Source of the DNA: Clostridiales bacterium
GTDB lineage: Bacteria; Bacillota; Clostridia; Christensenellales; Christensenellaceae
Reading direction: 5' to 3'
Assembly (NCBI GenBank): GCA_015056045.1
Contig: SVGZ01000010.1
Coordinates: 1-64,000 of the forward strand
DNA length: 64,000 bases
The translations under genes and the position numbers were made by a program. Below the pieces are notes generated by a model that saw only the letters and a program-made list of their open reading frames with translations, was not told the origin of the DNA and did no database searches. Shown piece after piece: positions 28,719 to 41,778 of this stretch (the first letter of the stretch is position 1; every line of letters starts with the position of its first letter).

Positions 28719-28751
28719 AAAAAGAGAGGCGTATAAAACTACTCTCTTTTT
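28719..28751 (-). terminator. Terminator/attenuator-like hairpin between coaBC and the TetM-like gene
   Basis: Minus strand AAAAGAGAG-13-nt loop-CTCTCTTTT(TT). Confidence 0.55.
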
Positions 28752-28758
28752 ATCTTCT

Positions 28759-29955
28759 TTAATGACGTTCCCGATAGATTTTGAATGCTTCATCAAGAAT
28801 GCGGTTTGCTGCCGCATATTTGGAGCATTTTTCGATCTCGATCTGTCTTTCCCCGCGGAGGAAAAGTGTTATCGCATTTTCATCGGAACCAAAGCCGATG
28901 TCGCTTCTGGAAACATCGTTTGCACAGATCATATCTGCATTTTTTCGGATCAGCTTGCCTTCTGCATTGCTGCGGAGGTTTTCCATCTCTGCGGCAAAAC
29001 CGACAAGTACTTGTTTATTTTTTCTTTCGCCCAAAAGAGCTAAAATATCCTGTGTGCGGATGAGCTCCAAAGACATATCGCCGGATTTTTTGATCTTTCC
29101 GTCGCGCTTTTCGGCCGTTTTATAATCCGCAACAGCGGCAGCTTTGATGATAATGTCGGCATCATCGAACTGCGATAAAACCGCTTCAAGCATATCCGCT
29201 GCACTTTCGATATTGATACGGCGGACATTTTCAGGGCATTCGAGCGAAACAGGGCCTGATACAAGAACGACATCTGCACCTCTGTCCGCTGCAGCTCGTG
29301 CAATTTCATAGCCCATTTTGCCCGTCGAACGGTTGGAAATGAAACGGACATCGTCAATGCGTTCTCTTGTCGGGCCTGCAGTGACAACGACTTTCAGACC
29401 GGTAAGCTCCTGTTTATCTAAGAAATACTTCCTGATATAAGAAAGAATCTCTTCGGGTTCGCTCATGCGGCCTTTGCCGATATCTCCGCAAGCCAAAAGG
29501 CCCGTTCCGGGTTCGATAAAGTGTGCACCGCGTTTTTTGAGCTTTGCCATGTTTTCCTGAAAAGCTTCGTTTTCATACATGGCCGTATTCATGGCAGGTG
29601 CAAACATAACGGGGCATTTTACCGCCATGAGAAGTGTTGAAACAAAGTCATCGGCAATTCCGTTGGCAGCTTTTCCGATAATATTTGCTGTTGCCGGGGC
29701 AACGATCACAAGATCGGCAAATTTTGCCATGGAAATATGCGTGACTTCATAGGGCGTTTCACGGCTGAAAGAATCCGTGACAACGGCATTTTTTGTCAGT
29801 GTTTCAAAAGTAAGCGGTGTTACGAACTTTGCTGCATTTTCCGTCATGGCAACGCGGACTTCCGCACCGGCTTTGACAAGGCTGCTCGCTAAGATGCAGG
29901 CTTTATAGGCAGCGATACCGCCGCTTACGCAAAGTACGATTTTTTTACCTTTCAT
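28759..29955 (-). CDS. coaBC: Bifunctional phosphopantothenoylcysteine decarboxylase/phosphopantothenate-cysteine ligase
   Basis: LCVSGGIAAYKA, PAMNTAMYEN, VVTAGPTRERIDDVRFISNRSTGKMGYEIA. Confidence 0.96.
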   Translation of the reverse strand: MKGKKIVLCVSGGIAAYKACILASSLVKAGAEVRVAMTENAAKFVTPLTFETLTKNAVVTDSFSRETPYEVTHISMAKFADLVIVAPATANIIGKAANGIADDFVSTLLMAVKCPVMFAPAMNTAMYENEAFQENMAKLKKRGAHFIEPGTGLLACGDIGKGRMSEPEEILSYIRKYFLDKQELTGLKVVVTAGPTRERIDDVRFISNRSTGKMGYEIARAAADRGADVVLVSGPVSLECPENVRRINIESAADMLEAVLSQFDDADIIIKAAAVADYKTAEKRDGKIKKSGDMSLELIRTQDILALLGERKNKQVLVGFAAEMENLRSNAEGKLIRKNADMICANDVSRSDIGFGSDENAITLFLRGERQIEIEKCSKYAAANRILDEAFKIYRERH

Positions 29956-30152
29956 TATACCCTTTTAACGTATGTGATCTTATCCTGATCGATCTCGTTA
30001 ACAGCCTGTGTTACGGGATTCGGGTCTGTTTCCTCTGTGAGGGGTGTTGCACCATCGACGAGCTGTCTTGCTCTCTGTGCGGTTTCAATAATCAGTGTAT
30101 ATCTGCAATCTACTTTTTCAAGAAGTTTTCCGAGTTCCGGTTCGATCATCAT
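29955..30152 (-). CDS. rpoZ: DNA-directed RNA polymerase subunit omega
   Basis: YTLIIETAQRARQL...NPVTQAVNEIDQDKITYV; between gmk and coaBC. Confidence 0.9.
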   Translation of the reverse strand: MMIEPELGKLLEKVDCRYTLIIETAQRARQLVDGATPLTEETDPNPVTQAVNEIDQDKITYVKRV

Positions 30153-30171
30153 GGTTATATATCCTCCAAAT

Positions 30172-30804
30172 TTATTTTACAATACCGTATTCTTCGATTT
30201 CGGTAATAATTTTTTCTGCAGCTGCTTTTCCGGCAAGCTTGATTTTTTCAGCGTGAATGATGTTTCTGATGTCATTGATCGCAACATCGAGGTCGTCATT
30301 GACGACGACATAATCATACTGATCAGAATAAGAAAGCTCTTTGCCGGCTGTATTCAGTCTCTTTGCGATCTTTTCGGGTGTTTCTGTGCCTCTGCCGATG
30401 AGCCTACTGCGCAGCGTTTCAAAAGAAGGCGGAGCGATCATGATCATAACGGCATCGGGAATCAGTTTTTTAACGTTTTCAGCGCCCTGTACGTCGATCT
30501 CAAGGAGTACATCGGTTCCTTCGTTTCTGAGGTTGATCTGCGACATCGGTGTGCCATAGCTGGCAAGACCGAAAACGCTTGCATATTCTAAAAATTCGTT
30601 GTTTTTGACCATTTCAGCGAATTCTTCTTCTGTTTTATAGAAATAGTTTACGCCTTCCTGTTCGCCGGGTCTCGGTGCTCTTGTTGTACAGGAAATGCTG
30701 AGGTGCATATTTTTATCATCTCCGAGAAGTTTGTTGATGATCGTCCCTTTGCCGACGCCGGAGGGACCGGAAATAACGAGTACAAGTCCTTTATTCATTT
30801 TCAT
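30172..30804 (-). CDS. gmk: Guanylate kinase
   Basis: [34 protein letters not shown]. Confidence 0.96.
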   Translation of the reverse strand: MKMNKGLVLVISGPSGVGKGTIINKLLGDDKNMHLSISCTTRAPRPGEQEGVNYFYKTEEEFAEMVKNNEFLEYASVFGLASYGTPMSQINLRNEGTDVLLEIDVQGAENVKKLIPDAVMIMIAPPSFETLRSRLIGRGTETPEKIAKRLNTAGKELSYSDQYDYVVVNDDLDVAINDIRNIIHAEKIKLAGKAAAEKIITEIEEYGIVK

Positions 30805-31066
30805 CTTCCTCGATGTATTTTGTTTCGGTACTGGAAAGTCTGTTGGAGATCGTTTCCGGCTGGATCGCGCTCAAAACAACGTGTTCGCTGTCCATGATGA
30901 TGACGGATCTTGTCCTTCTTCCAAATGTTGCGTCGATGAGCATACCGCGTGTTTTGGCATCCTGTACGATCCTTTTGATCGGAGCGGATTCAGGGCTGAC
31001 GATCGAAATGATCCTGCTTGCAGAAACGATATTTCCGTAGCCGATGTTTACTAATTTTAATTCCAA
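30791..31066 (-). CDS. remA: Extracellular matrix regulator RemA (DUF370)
   Basis: [53 protein letters not shown]. Confidence 0.93.
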   Translation of the reverse strand: MELKLVNIGYGNIVSASRIISIVSPESAPIKRIVQDAKTRGMLIDATFGRRTRSVIIMDSEHVVLSAIQPETISNRLSSTETKYIEEDENE

Positions 31067-31079
31067 GGAAAGCTTCCCC

Positions 31080-31955
31080 TTATTCTATATTCTGGATCTG
31101 TTCACGGATCTTTTCGACTTCGCCTTTTGCGGCAAGAACGCCGTTTGTAATAGTTACATCGGAAGATTTGGAACCGATCGTATTGAATTCTCTGTTCATT
31201 TCCTGAATAAGGAAATCAAGGTTTCTGCCCTGAGCGGTGTCGCTCTTCAGAATGAGTTCGCACTGATCAAAATGGCTCTTTAAGCGGACGATCTCTTCTG
31301 TGATGCTTGCTCTGTCTGCGAAATACAGAACTTCGGTATTGAAGCGGTTTTCGTCAAGATCGGTATCTTTTAAGAGTGTTTCAAGTCTGTCGCGGAGCTT
31401 TGCCTTATATTCCTCTACGACAAGGGGTTCTCTTTCTTCGATCTTTGCCAAAATGCCGCGGAGAAGTTCGATGCGCATAAGGAGATCTTGAACCATTCTT
31501 TTGCCTTCGACTTCGCGTGCTTCAACAAGTTCATTTAATGCTGCGCCGAGTGCTTCCATAAGAACTTCTTTGATCTCATCTTCATCGATGGGTGCATCTT
31601 CATATTTGATAACATCGGGCATTTTCATCAGAGAGAAAACGCTGATCTCATCTTCAAGGCCGGAAACTTCTTTAATCTGTTTTGCAGCCCCGAGGTATGC
31701 TTTGACAAGCCCTGTATCGACGGAAAGCGTCTTTTTGCTTTCGCCAACGGTATCATAGTTGATGTAAAGATCAACACGACCTCTTGTGAGCTTGTTTTTG
31801 ATCTCACTGCGGACACTTTCTTCAAGATATAAAAGTGTGCGCGGCATACGCGGATTTATATCAAGAAAACGGTTATTGACCGTTTTGATCTCGATCGAAA
31901 CTTTGTGATTGTTTTTAATGATCTCGGAACGCCCGAAACCGGTCATACTTTTCAT
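31080..31955 (-). CDS. YicC/YloC family endoribonuclease
   Basis: [54 protein letters not shown]. Confidence 0.95.
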   Translation of the reverse strand: MKSMTGFGRSEIIKNNHKVSIEIKTVNNRFLDINPRMPRTLLYLEESVRSEIKNKLTRGRVDLYINYDTVGESKKTLSVDTGLVKAYLGAAKQIKEVSGLEDEISVFSLMKMPDVIKYEDAPIDEDEIKEVLMEALGAALNELVEAREVEGKRMVQDLLMRIELLRGILAKIEEREPLVVEEYKAKLRDRLETLLKDTDLDENRFNTEVLYFADRASITEEIVRLKSHFDQCELILKSDTAQGRNLDFLIQEMNREFNTIGSKSSDVTITNGVLAAKGEVEKIREQIQNIE

Positions 31956-32023
31956 AGCAAACCTTCTCGTTTCTTTATTTTCATCAAATTATTTTAACAT
32001 AAAGCAAGCTTCAAAACAACCGT

Positions 32024-33997
<1,974 letters not shown>

Positions 33998-36172
33998 TTA
34001 ATCAATAATTTCAAGCGGTGCAAATGCAAGGAACATTTTCTTTTCTGTTCCGGAAAAATCGACAACGGCAATGCGGTTATCGGCAGCGCCTGTGATGCTC
34101 TTGATCTGACCGATACCAAATGTTTTGTGGGAAACCGTCATACCGACATCAAAAGAAGCCGTATCCCGTTTCTGCTGGTTAAAGCTCGGCTTTGCGCCAA
34201 GAGTCGGCCTTGCGGCGGTAACTTTCGGTTTTGCTTTCGGGAAAGAAGAAGTCATTTTCTTTAAAGTATCTTCTTCTTTTTCGATATCGAGCATATGATC
34301 GGGGATCTCTTCTATGAATCTCGAAGGATCCTTCATTTCTGTTTTTGCGTAAACGCTGCGGGATTGACAATGCGTCAGGTAAAGATGTTTCTTTGCACGG
34401 GTCATGCCGACATAGCAAAGCCTTCTCTCTTCTTCGATGTTGCCTTCCTGAACGGAACGATAAGACGGAAAAACAGTTTCCTCCATACCGACCATAAAGA
34501 CATTATCAAATTCGAGACCTTTTGCCGCATGAAGCGTCATCAAAGTGACTTTTGCGCCTTCTTCCTCTGTATCGGCATCGGTAAAGAGCGCAATGCCGGA
34601 TAAGAAATCGGAAAGGCTCGGTTCATCTGCGCTTGCTTCGTAGTCACGCGCTGCTTTGATAAGTTCATCGATGTTTTCCATGCGTGCTTCTGCATCTTTA
34701 TCGAGCAGCAGCATATCGTAATAACCCGTCACTCTGTAGACATTTTCGAGTGTTTTGACGATATTCTTGTCATCCTTGACAGCGTCGATATTTTTCAAAC
34801 ATTCAATAAAAGAATTGAGCTTTTTGACCGTTGCCGCATCGAGGAAATCTTCTGCCTGCATGAGTGTTTCATAGACGGAAAGCTGCGCTGCATCTGCTGC
34901 GGAAATCAACTTGTTGATGCTGACATTGCCGATCCCGCGCTTTGGTTCGTTGATGATGCGTGTGAGTGCAGTATTGGCATCGGGATTGACGAGGATCGTC
35001 ATATAGGCAAGAATATCTTTGACTTCTTTTCTCGAATAGAAACCGACGCCGCCGATAACGGTATAAGGAACACCGCGCTGACGAAGTTTTTCTTCAAGGA
35101 CACGGGATTGCGTATGCGAACGGTATAAAACAGCGCATTCGCTGTAATCTTCGCCTCTGCGGTTTATATTCTGCAGTTCGTTGGCTACATATTCCGCTTC
35201 GGCATATTCGTTCATAAAACGGCGCAGATAGGGCTTATCGCCTTCCTTGACAGCACTCCAAAGGAGCTTATCCTTGCGGTTGATGCTCTTTGCGATGATC
35301 GTATTGGAAACATCGAGGATACGCTGATGTGAACGATAATTCTGTTCCAGTTTGATGACGACTGCACCGGGATAATCTTTTTCAAAATTCAGGATATTGC
35401 GGACATCCGCACCACGCCAGCTGTAAATACTCTGGTCATCATCACCAACGACAAAGATATTGCCGTATTTTTCCGCAATAATGCGTGTGATCTCATACTG
35501 TACGCTGTTGGTATCCTGGAATTCATCTACCATGACATAGCGGTAGCGATTCTGATAGTATTCCCTTGTTTCGGCATCCGTTTCCAGAAGCTGCAGAACA
35601 TTGAGAAGAAGATCATCAAAATCCATGGCGTTTTCAGCATGGAGGCGATCGTTATAGGCATTGTAGACCTTCAAAAGGTCTTCGCTTCCGCCAAGCTCTT
35701 CAAAGAACTGCTGAGGTGTCATGCGAACGAAAGCGTTTTTTGCACGAGAAATAAGCGAAAGAACAGCCGATGGCGTCATATCTATCGCATAAGAATTTTC
35801 ATTAGAGATTTTTTTGATCATGCGCAGCGCATCATCTGTATCGTAGATTGAAAAAGACGATGTGTAGCCAAGTTTTTCTGCATGGAAGCGAAGCATTTTT
35901 GCGCAAATCGAGTGGAATGTCGAGACAGACATATTTTTTACATCAAAATCGATCTGTGCAGCGATTCTTTCTTTCATTTCGTTGGCGGCTTTATTGGTAA
36001 AAGTGATCGCCAGAATCGCATAAGGGCTGACACCCATGTTTTTGATCAGATAAGCGACTCTTCCTGTGAGTACGCCTGTTTTTCCGGAGCCGGCACCCGC
36101 CAAGACAAGTACAGGCCCTTCCGTAGTGGTAATGGCCTGTCTTTGAGGTGCGCTGTATCTTTCGAGATCCAT
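33998..36172 (-). CDS. pcrA: UvrD/PcrA-type DNA helicase
   Basis: GPVLVLAGAGSGKTGVLTGR, VDEFQDTNSVQYEI, GDDDQSIYSWRGAD. Confidence 0.96.
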   Translation of the reverse strand: MDLERYSAPQRQAITTTEGPVLVLAGAGSGKTGVLTGRVAYLIKNMGVSPYAILAITFTNKAANEMKERIAAQIDFDVKNMSVSTFHSICAKMLRFHAEKLGYTSSFSIYDTDDALRMIKKISNENSYAIDMTPSAVLSLISRAKNAFVRMTPQQFFEELGGSEDLLKVYNAYNDRLHAENAMDFDDLLLNVLQLLETDAETREYYQNRYRYVMVDEFQDTNSVQYEITRIIAEKYGNIFVVGDDDQSIYSWRGADVRNILNFEKDYPGAVVIKLEQNYRSHQRILDVSNTIIAKSINRKDKLLWSAVKEGDKPYLRRFMNEYAEAEYVANELQNINRRGEDYSECAVLYRSHTQSRVLEEKLRQRGVPYTVIGGVGFYSRKEVKDILAYMTILVNPDANTALTRIINEPKRGIGNVSINKLISAADAAQLSVYETLMQAEDFLDAATVKKLNSFIECLKNIDAVKDDKNIVKTLENVYRVTGYYDMLLLDKDAEARMENIDELIKAARDYEASADEPSLSDFLSGIALFTDADTEEEGAKVTLMTLHAAKGLEFDNVFMVGMEETVFPSYRSVQEGNIEEERRLCYVGMTRAKKHLYLTHCQSRSVYAKTEMKDPSRFIEEIPDHMLDIEKEEDTLKKMTSSFPKAKPKVTAARPTLGAKPSFNQQKRDTASFDVGMTVSHKTFGIGQIKSITGAADNRIAVVDFSGTEKKMFLAFAPLEIID

Positions 36173-36178
36173 TAAAAA

Positions 36179-36469
36179 TTATTCCTCGTTATCATTCAGC
36201 TTTTTTACGATATTTTTATAGCCTTTACCGTAGTTCAGGCATTTATTGACACGGGTGACCGTTGCCGTTGAAGCACCGGTCTCCTGTGCAATTTTTTGTG
36301 TCGTAATTTTCTGGTCGAGAAGCACGGCAACTTTAAGACGCTGGCAAGCAGCGTTCATTTCTGCGATCGTCAAGAGATCTTCAAAAAAATCCTCGCATTC
36401 TTCCTGTGTTTCAAGGCTCAATATGGCTTTGTAAAGGCGCAATCTGTCTTCTTTTGTAGCGTCTACCAT
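36179..36469 (-). CDS. YerC/YecD family TrpR-related protein
   Basis: LLTIAEMNAACQRLKVAVLLDQKITTQKIAQETGASTATVTRVNKCLNYG. Confidence 0.92.
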   Translation of the reverse strand: MVDATKEDRLRLYKAILSLETQEECEDFFEDLLTIAEMNAACQRLKVAVLLDQKITTQKIAQETGASTATVTRVNKCLNYGKGYKNIVKKLNDNEE

Positions 36470-36484
36470 GTCTTCTCTCCTTTT

Positions 36485-37246
36485 TTATTTTACAATGTTT
36501 CTTAATTCACCGATTCCTTCGACTTTAACGATGATTTCGTCGCCTTCTTCCATCGGCGCAATGCCCTTGGGAGTACCTGTTGCAATGACATCACCCGGAT
36601 AGAGCGTCATGATGCGGCTGATGTGGGAAGCAAGCTTATCAATATCATTGATCATGCTGGCTGTGGTATCATTCTGCATGATTTTTCCGTTTAAAATCGC
36701 CTGTACGCGAAGGTTTGAGGGATCGATTTCCGTTTCGATGTGCGGTCCCATCGGGCAGAAAGTATCGAAACCTTTTGCTCTTGTCCACTGACCGTCTTTT
36801 TTCTGCAGATCGCGTGCGGTAACGTCGTTTAAGCAGGTGTAACCAAAGAAATAATCTTTTGCATCTTCTTCGGAAACGTTTTTCATGGTTTTTCCGATAA
36901 CAACAGCAAGTTCTGCTTCGTAGTCGATGCGTTCGGACATATACATCGGTCTTTCGATCGTTTCGCCGTCTGCGATAATGCTCGAAGAAGGTTTGATGAA
37001 AAGGATCGGATCGGGTTTCTGGCTCATGTCATCTTTCATTTCCTGGACATGTTCGCCATAGTTCAGGCCGACAGCAACGACCTTTGTCGGTTCGCAGGGT
37101 GCAAGGATCTTCAGATCAGCGAGATCATATTCCTTGTCTGTTAATTCTATTTTATCATAAGGAAGCCCGCAAATGCGAATAGCTTTTTCATCTTTTTTTA
37201 CTGCGTAAAAGATTTCATTTTGATGCTGTGCACGGATAATCTTCAT
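36485..37246 (-). CDS. Fumarylacetoacetate hydrolase family protein
   Basis: VGLNYGEHVQEM, DYEAELAVVIGKTMKNVSEEDA, GDVIATGTPKGIAPMEEGDEI. Confidence 0.93.
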   Translation of the reverse strand: MKIIRAQHQNEIFYAVKKDEKAIRICGLPYDKIELTDKEYDLADLKILAPCEPTKVVAVGLNYGEHVQEMKDDMSQKPDPILFIKPSSSIIADGETIERPMYMSERIDYEAELAVVIGKTMKNVSEEDAKDYFFGYTCLNDVTARDLQKKDGQWTRAKGFDTFCPMGPHIETEIDPSNLRVQAILNGKIMQNDTTASMINDIDKLASHISRIMTLYPGDVIATGTPKGIAPMEEGDEIIVKVEGIGELRNIVK

Positions 37247-38385
37247 AAGTTACCTCCGATGTGTTTTATTAGCCGCATGATCGTATCGGCTGTAAAATAT
37301 AAATTTTCTTTTGTTTGTAAAAGCGCATCGTCAAGCGTCATCGGCGACGGTGTAATATCAAAAACCGCCGTAATACCCTCTTCGTATGAGTTTTTTATAT
37401 TATTTCCACGGCTTCCGCAAAGAACGATGACGGGAATGCCGAGTTTTTTTGCTCTTCTGCTGATGCCGACGGGTACTTTCCCGAAAAGACTCTGGCTGTC
37501 GAAGCTTCCTTCGCCTGTTATGATCAGGTCTGCATTTTCGGCCAATTTTTCAAAGTTTATGGCATCAAGGATGACTTCAATACCGCTCATCAGGCTTGCG
37601 TTCAGGAAAAAACTTACCCCTGCTCCAAGACCGCCGGCAGCACCTGCACCGGAAATTTCGTTTAACGATTTGCCGCTCTGTTTTTCAAAATTTCTGAGTC
37701 CGTCATCAAGCAGCGGAAGATCTTTTTCTTTTGCGCCTTTTTGCGGTCCGAAAATATAGGCAGCGCCGTTTTTTCCATACAGCGGGTTTGCAATATCGCA
37801 CATAGCGATAAATTCCGTTTCGGCAATACGAGGATCGATTTCCGAAAGATCGATCTCTGTGATTTCGATAAGGTCTTTACCTGTCGGAATGAAAAGATTG
37901 CCGCAGTAATTGCGGAATTTTACCCCCAAAGCAGCAGCCATTCCACAACCGGCATCGTTTGTTGCACTTCCGCCTAAAGCGAGGATGATCTTTCGATAGC
38001 CCATATCGAGAGCAGCTTTTATCTGTTCGCCCATGCCGAAAGTCGTTGCATTTAATACATCGCCTTTCCCATGCATAAGCGTCAAACTTGCTGCCGAAGC
38101 GGTTTCGATCAGTGCAAAATCGCGGAATGCACCAAATGCACAGCGGATTTTATGAAAAAGAGGATCAGAAAATTCGCCATAGATTTTCTTTGGCAAATCG
38201 CCGTCATTTTTCGGGAAAGCGGAAAGCATCGCATCGATACTGCCTTCACCGCCGTCCGCTGTTGTTATTGATATTGTATCACAATTCGGGAAATTTTTCT
38301 TTATAACTTTTGATAATATTTTTGCGGACTCTTCCGAAGAGATGCTCCCTTTGAAAGAGTCCGACATGATCAGTACTTTTTTCAA
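37243..38385 (-). CDS. Glycerate kinase
   Basis: MSDSFKGSISSEE, TADGGEGSIDAML, LGGSATNDAGCGMAAALG, TGEGSFDSQSLFGKVPVGI. Confidence 0.95.
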   Translation of the reverse strand: MKKVLIMSDSFKGSISSEESAKILSKVIKKNFPNCDTISITTADGGEGSIDAMLSAFPKNDGDLPKKIYGEFSDPLFHKIRCAFGAFRDFALIETASAASLTLMHGKGDVLNATTFGMGEQIKAALDMGYRKIILALGGSATNDAGCGMAAALGVKFRNYCGNLFIPTGKDLIEITEIDLSEIDPRIAETEFIAMCDIANPLYGKNGAAYIFGPQKGAKEKDLPLLDDGLRNFEKQSGKSLNEISGAGAAGGLGAGVSFFLNASLMSGIEVILDAINFEKLAENADLIITGEGSFDSQSLFGKVPVGISRRAKKLGIPVIVLCGSRGNNIKNSYEEGITAVFDITPSPMTLDDALLQTKENLYFTADTIMRLIKHIGGNL

Positions 38386-38387
38386 TA

Positions 38388-39629
38388 TTATTTGATGTAC
38401 AGCGGGAATGCGCTGAGAAGTTCAAGAACCTGTTTTTTGACAGACGGAACGGCATCTTCACCTTCGAGGATGATCTTTGTGATAAAATCAGCGACGAGTC
38501 TGCATTCGTTTTCCTTGAAACCTCTTGTTGTTACAGCGGGTGTACCGACGCGGATACCGCTTGTAACGAAGGGTTTGAGTGTTTCGAAGGGGATCGTGTT
38601 CTTGTTGACCGTAATATTGGCAAGATCAAGAAGCGCTTCGACCTTTTTGCCTGTGGTGCCTTTTTCGTGAACGTCGATCAGCATGAGGTGATTATCTGTA
38701 CCGCCGGAAACGATGCGGATGCCATTTTCGATCAAACGACCGCACAGCGCCTGCGCATTATCAAGGATCTGCTTCTGATATGCGGCAAATTCGGGTGTCA
38801 TGGCTTCTTTGAAGCAAACAGCCTTTGCAGCGATAACGTGCATGAGAGGACCGCCCTGAGTACCCGGGAAGATCGCCTTATCGATCGCTTTTGCATATTC
38901 TTCTTTGCAGAGGATCATACCGCCTCTGGGGCCTCTTAAGGTTTTGTGTGTTGTTGTTGTGACGAAATCCGCATACGGAACCGGACTCGGGTGAAGACCT
39001 ACGGCAACGAGACCTGCGATATGCGCCATATCGACCATGAAGTATGCGCCGACTTCTTTTGCGATTTCGGAAAATCTCTTATAATCGATGACTCTCGGGT
39101 AAGCGCTTGCGCCTGCAACGATCATTTTCGGCTTGCATTCTTTTGCGATTCTTTCGAGTTCGTCGTAATTGATCGTTTCGGTTTCTTTATCAACGCCGTA
39201 AGGAACGATGTTGAAGTATTTGCCGGAAATATTGACCGGGCTGCCGTGTGTTAAATGACCGCCGTGGGAAAGATCCATACCAAGGATCGTATCACCAGGG
39301 TTCAGCATAGCAAAGTAAACAGCGATGTTTGCCTGTGCGCCGGAGTGAGGCTGAACGTTTGCATGGTCAGCACCGAAAATCTTCTTTGCTCTTTCGATTG
39401 CGAGTGTTTCGGCGATATCGACAAATTCACAACCGCCGTAGTAACGTTTTCCGGAATAACCTTCCGCATATTTATTGGTAAGATGGCTGCCCATTGCCTG
39501 CATAACGGCTTCGGAAACAAAGTTTTCGGAAGCGATCAGCTCAATGTGTTCTTCCTGTCTTCTAAGTTCTTTTTGCATCGCATCAAAGATTTCGGGATCC
39601 GCTTTTGCGATGTTGGGGAAATCAAACAT
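38388..39629 (-). CDS. glyA: Serine hydroxymethyltransferase
   Basis: [60 protein letters not shown]. Confidence 0.97.
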   Translation of the reverse strand: MFDFPNIAKADPEIFDAMQKELRRQEEHIELIASENFVSEAVMQAMGSHLTNKYAEGYSGKRYYGGCEFVDIAETLAIERAKKIFGADHANVQPHSGAQANIAVYFAMLNPGDTILGMDLSHGGHLTHGSPVNISGKYFNIVPYGVDKETETINYDELERIAKECKPKMIVAGASAYPRVIDYKRFSEIAKEVGAYFMVDMAHIAGLVAVGLHPSPVPYADFVTTTTHKTLRGPRGGMILCKEEYAKAIDKAIFPGTQGGPLMHVIAAKAVCFKEAMTPEFAAYQKQILDNAQALCGRLIENGIRIVSGGTDNHLMLIDVHEKGTTGKKVEALLDLANITVNKNTIPFETLKPFVTSGIRVGTPAVTTRGFKENECRLVADFITKIILEGEDAVPSVKKQVLELLSAFPLYIK

Positions 39630-40323
39630 GTAGTTGCTCCTTGCTATTTAAAATATTTAACGCAGCTTTTGCCGCATTCTGTTCTGCATTTTTTTTGCTT
39701 CTGCCTTTTCCTTCGGAGATCAGCTCGCCTTTGATATAAAGCTCTGTTTTGAAAACCGGATCATGATCTGAGCCTTCTTTTCCGGCTTCTTTATAAACGA
39801 GCTCGGGGTTTCTGCCGTCTTTTTGGAGGAGTTCCTGCAAAGCACTTTTGTAATCGCTCTTGATCTTGCCGATTTTGATCATTTCGTAAGCATAAATATT
39901 CTGTTTTAAAACGAATTTCGCGGCTTCATCATAACCGCCGTCGAGGAAAATTGCCCCGATGATCGCTTCAACGATATCCGCCAAAATCGAAGGCTTCTCT
40001 CTTCCGCCGTTTAAAGCTTCGCCTTTGCCGAGAATAATATAGGAACCAATTCCCATATGCAAAGCAAAGCTGTATAACGATTCTTCGCAAACCATTTCTG
40101 CTCTGAGTTTTGTCAGGCTGCCTTCGCTCATATTCGGCTCTTTTTCAAACAGCCATTTGCTTGTAAAAAGCTCAAGGACAGCATCGCCAAGGAATTCAAG
40201 CCTTTCGTAATTGACCGAGCTGCTGGAAGAATGCGTGAGAGCTTGTCTTAATAAAGCTTCATCTTTAAACTGATATTCGATTTTTTCAGATAATTTATTT
40301 ATGCACATGACAAACCTCGGCAT
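39622..40323 (-). CDS. rnc: Ribonuclease III
   Basis: [19 protein letters not shown]-terminal ds[21 protein letters not shown]. Confidence 0.96.
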   Translation of the reverse strand: MPRFVMCINKLSEKIEYQFKDEALLRQALTHSSSSSVNYERLEFLGDAVLELFTSKWLFEKEPNMSEGSLTKLRAEMVCEESLYSFALHMGIGSYIILGKGEALNGGREKPSILADIVEAIIGAIFLDGGYDEAAKFVLKQNIYAYEMIKIGKIKSDYKSALQELLQKDGRNPELVYKEAGKEGSDHDPVFKTELYIKGELISEGKGRSKKNAEQNAAKAALNILNSKEQLHV

Positions 40324-40388
40324 AGCAAATTACTTGAATATTATAAATGCAGAATGACTAAATATCAAGTATTTCTGAATAGTTTTCC

Positions 40389-41777
40389 TTATGAAATGAT
40401 ACCAATGTTCGGAAATAAGGGGTAAAACAGAGATAAATTCTCTCCATAGTTCTGAATTCGGGCACCATCCGACAAGAATAATACCGTTTTTATACGGGAA
40501 TCCTCTGCCGCTGTATTAACAATAGATTGCAGCACAACAGAAATCCTGGCATCGGAAAACTTAGAAAGCTTTTCATAAAACTCTGAAGACAGATCAACGA
40601 TACAGATTGAACCTTCGATTCTTGCACTCACAAGATCTTTATCAGATACAGGAAAACCAAAAGAACTATTGTTGCGATTGATCAATGCGGCAATTCGCTT
40701 AGTGATCTGATGGGCAGATTCCGAAGAAATCGTGACATTAACAGGACTGATCGTTGTAAAGTCATAATAAGGCGTGTAAATACGGAGGTTTTGACCCAGA
40801 TTTCCAGCTGTATTTGATTTGTTCAGGTAAACCATTCCGGATGTTCCGATATCGAGAATGACTGCATCAACATTGGGAAGCATCCCACAGAGCGTATAAT
40901 ATATGGCAGACATTTCCTGTTTACTCGGTGCACCGGTTCTTCTGAAAGGATTTGTTTCAAAACGCAGAATCAGCAGATGGTTTTCTGCATCAATACTGCT
41001 TTCCATGTCATTCATCCACTTCATATCACTCGTCAGGAAGCCGTAAATGTTGAAATTGTATTTTGGTCCCTGTGCAAGCTGATATAAAATATCCGTGACA
41101 AAACTGTCGATATTATATGTCACACTGCGGACTTCCGTTAGAATGAATTCTCCGCTTTCCGTAATAAAATACAGCGGCGTATCGAGCGTGATATTTTTGC
41201 TTTCGGAGCCTTCTTGGTTAGCGGGATAACGGGCAATATATTCCTGGTAAAGGCTTTCCACATCGACATCCGTTTTGGTAAAAGGTCCGCAGGGATAACC
41301 GTTGATACCGAAAACAAAACCATTGAAAAAAACCGAAACATAGCTGACATTGCAGTATTCGATCATGGAATCTGCAATACAGCAGGAAGAAAAGAACATT
41401 TCCCTTTCATTCAGCTCTTTTCCGCTGATATAGACATTGATCAGAGAACCGCTCTTTTCTACTTTATCCAGCTTGTAGTCTTCACAAGGTATTTCAAGAG
41501 AACTCTGCGTTGGTCCTGCTAAAAGCGTTTCCATGATGACTTCTTCAACGGCCATATTTTTGGGTACAATAAGACTTCTCGCTTCAACAACAAGCTTATT
41601 TGTTTGCGGATCGAGGTAATACAGCGATGGTTTGATGATCTGCGGGCTTCCTTCTTCGATCACAGAACCCACCGTTAAAGCAGGCAGATCACCAATATAG
41701 TCATTTTCTTTAATTGAACTGCAGCTGCATAGAAATAAAACAACGGCAAGAATCAGGCAGATAGTTTTATTTTTCAT
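40389..41777 (-). CDS. Multi-GerMN-domain lipoprotein; start likely at MKNKTICLIL
   Basis: Lipobox LFLCSC; repeated GerMN-like segments (VIMETLLAGPTQSSLE..., FVTDILYQLAQGPKYNFN..., SARIEGSICIVDLSSEFYEKL...VVLQSIVNTAAEDSRIKTVLFLSDG). Confidence 0.78.
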   Translation of the reverse strand: MKNKTICLILAVVLFLCSCSSIKENDYIGDLPALTVGSVIEEGSPQIIKPSLYYLDPQTNKLVVEARSLIVPKNMAVEEVIMETLLAGPTQSSLEIPCEDYKLDKVEKSGSLINVYISGKELNEREMFFSSCCIADSMIEYCNVSYVSVFFNGFVFGINGYPCGPFTKTDVDVESLYQEYIARYPANQEGSESKNITLDTPLYFITESGEFILTEVRSVTYNIDSFVTDILYQLAQGPKYNFNIYGFLTSDMKWMNDMESSIDAENHLLILRFETNPFRRTGAPSKQEMSAIYYTLCGMLPNVDAVILDIGTSGMVYLNKSNTAGNLGQNLRIYTPYYDFTTISPVNVTISSESAHQITKRIAALINRNNSSFGFPVSDKDLVSARIEGSICIVDLSSEFYEKLSKFSDARISVVLQSIVNTAAEDSRIKTVLFLSDGARIQNYGENLSLFYPLFPNIGIIS

Positions 41778-41778
41778 G

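Noticed and set aside
40324-40388. Partial inverted repeat TACTTGA...TCAAGTA between rnc and GerMN lipoprotein gene
   Set aside because: Short imperfect AT-rich stem without T-tract; could be a weak terminator but not strong enough to claim.
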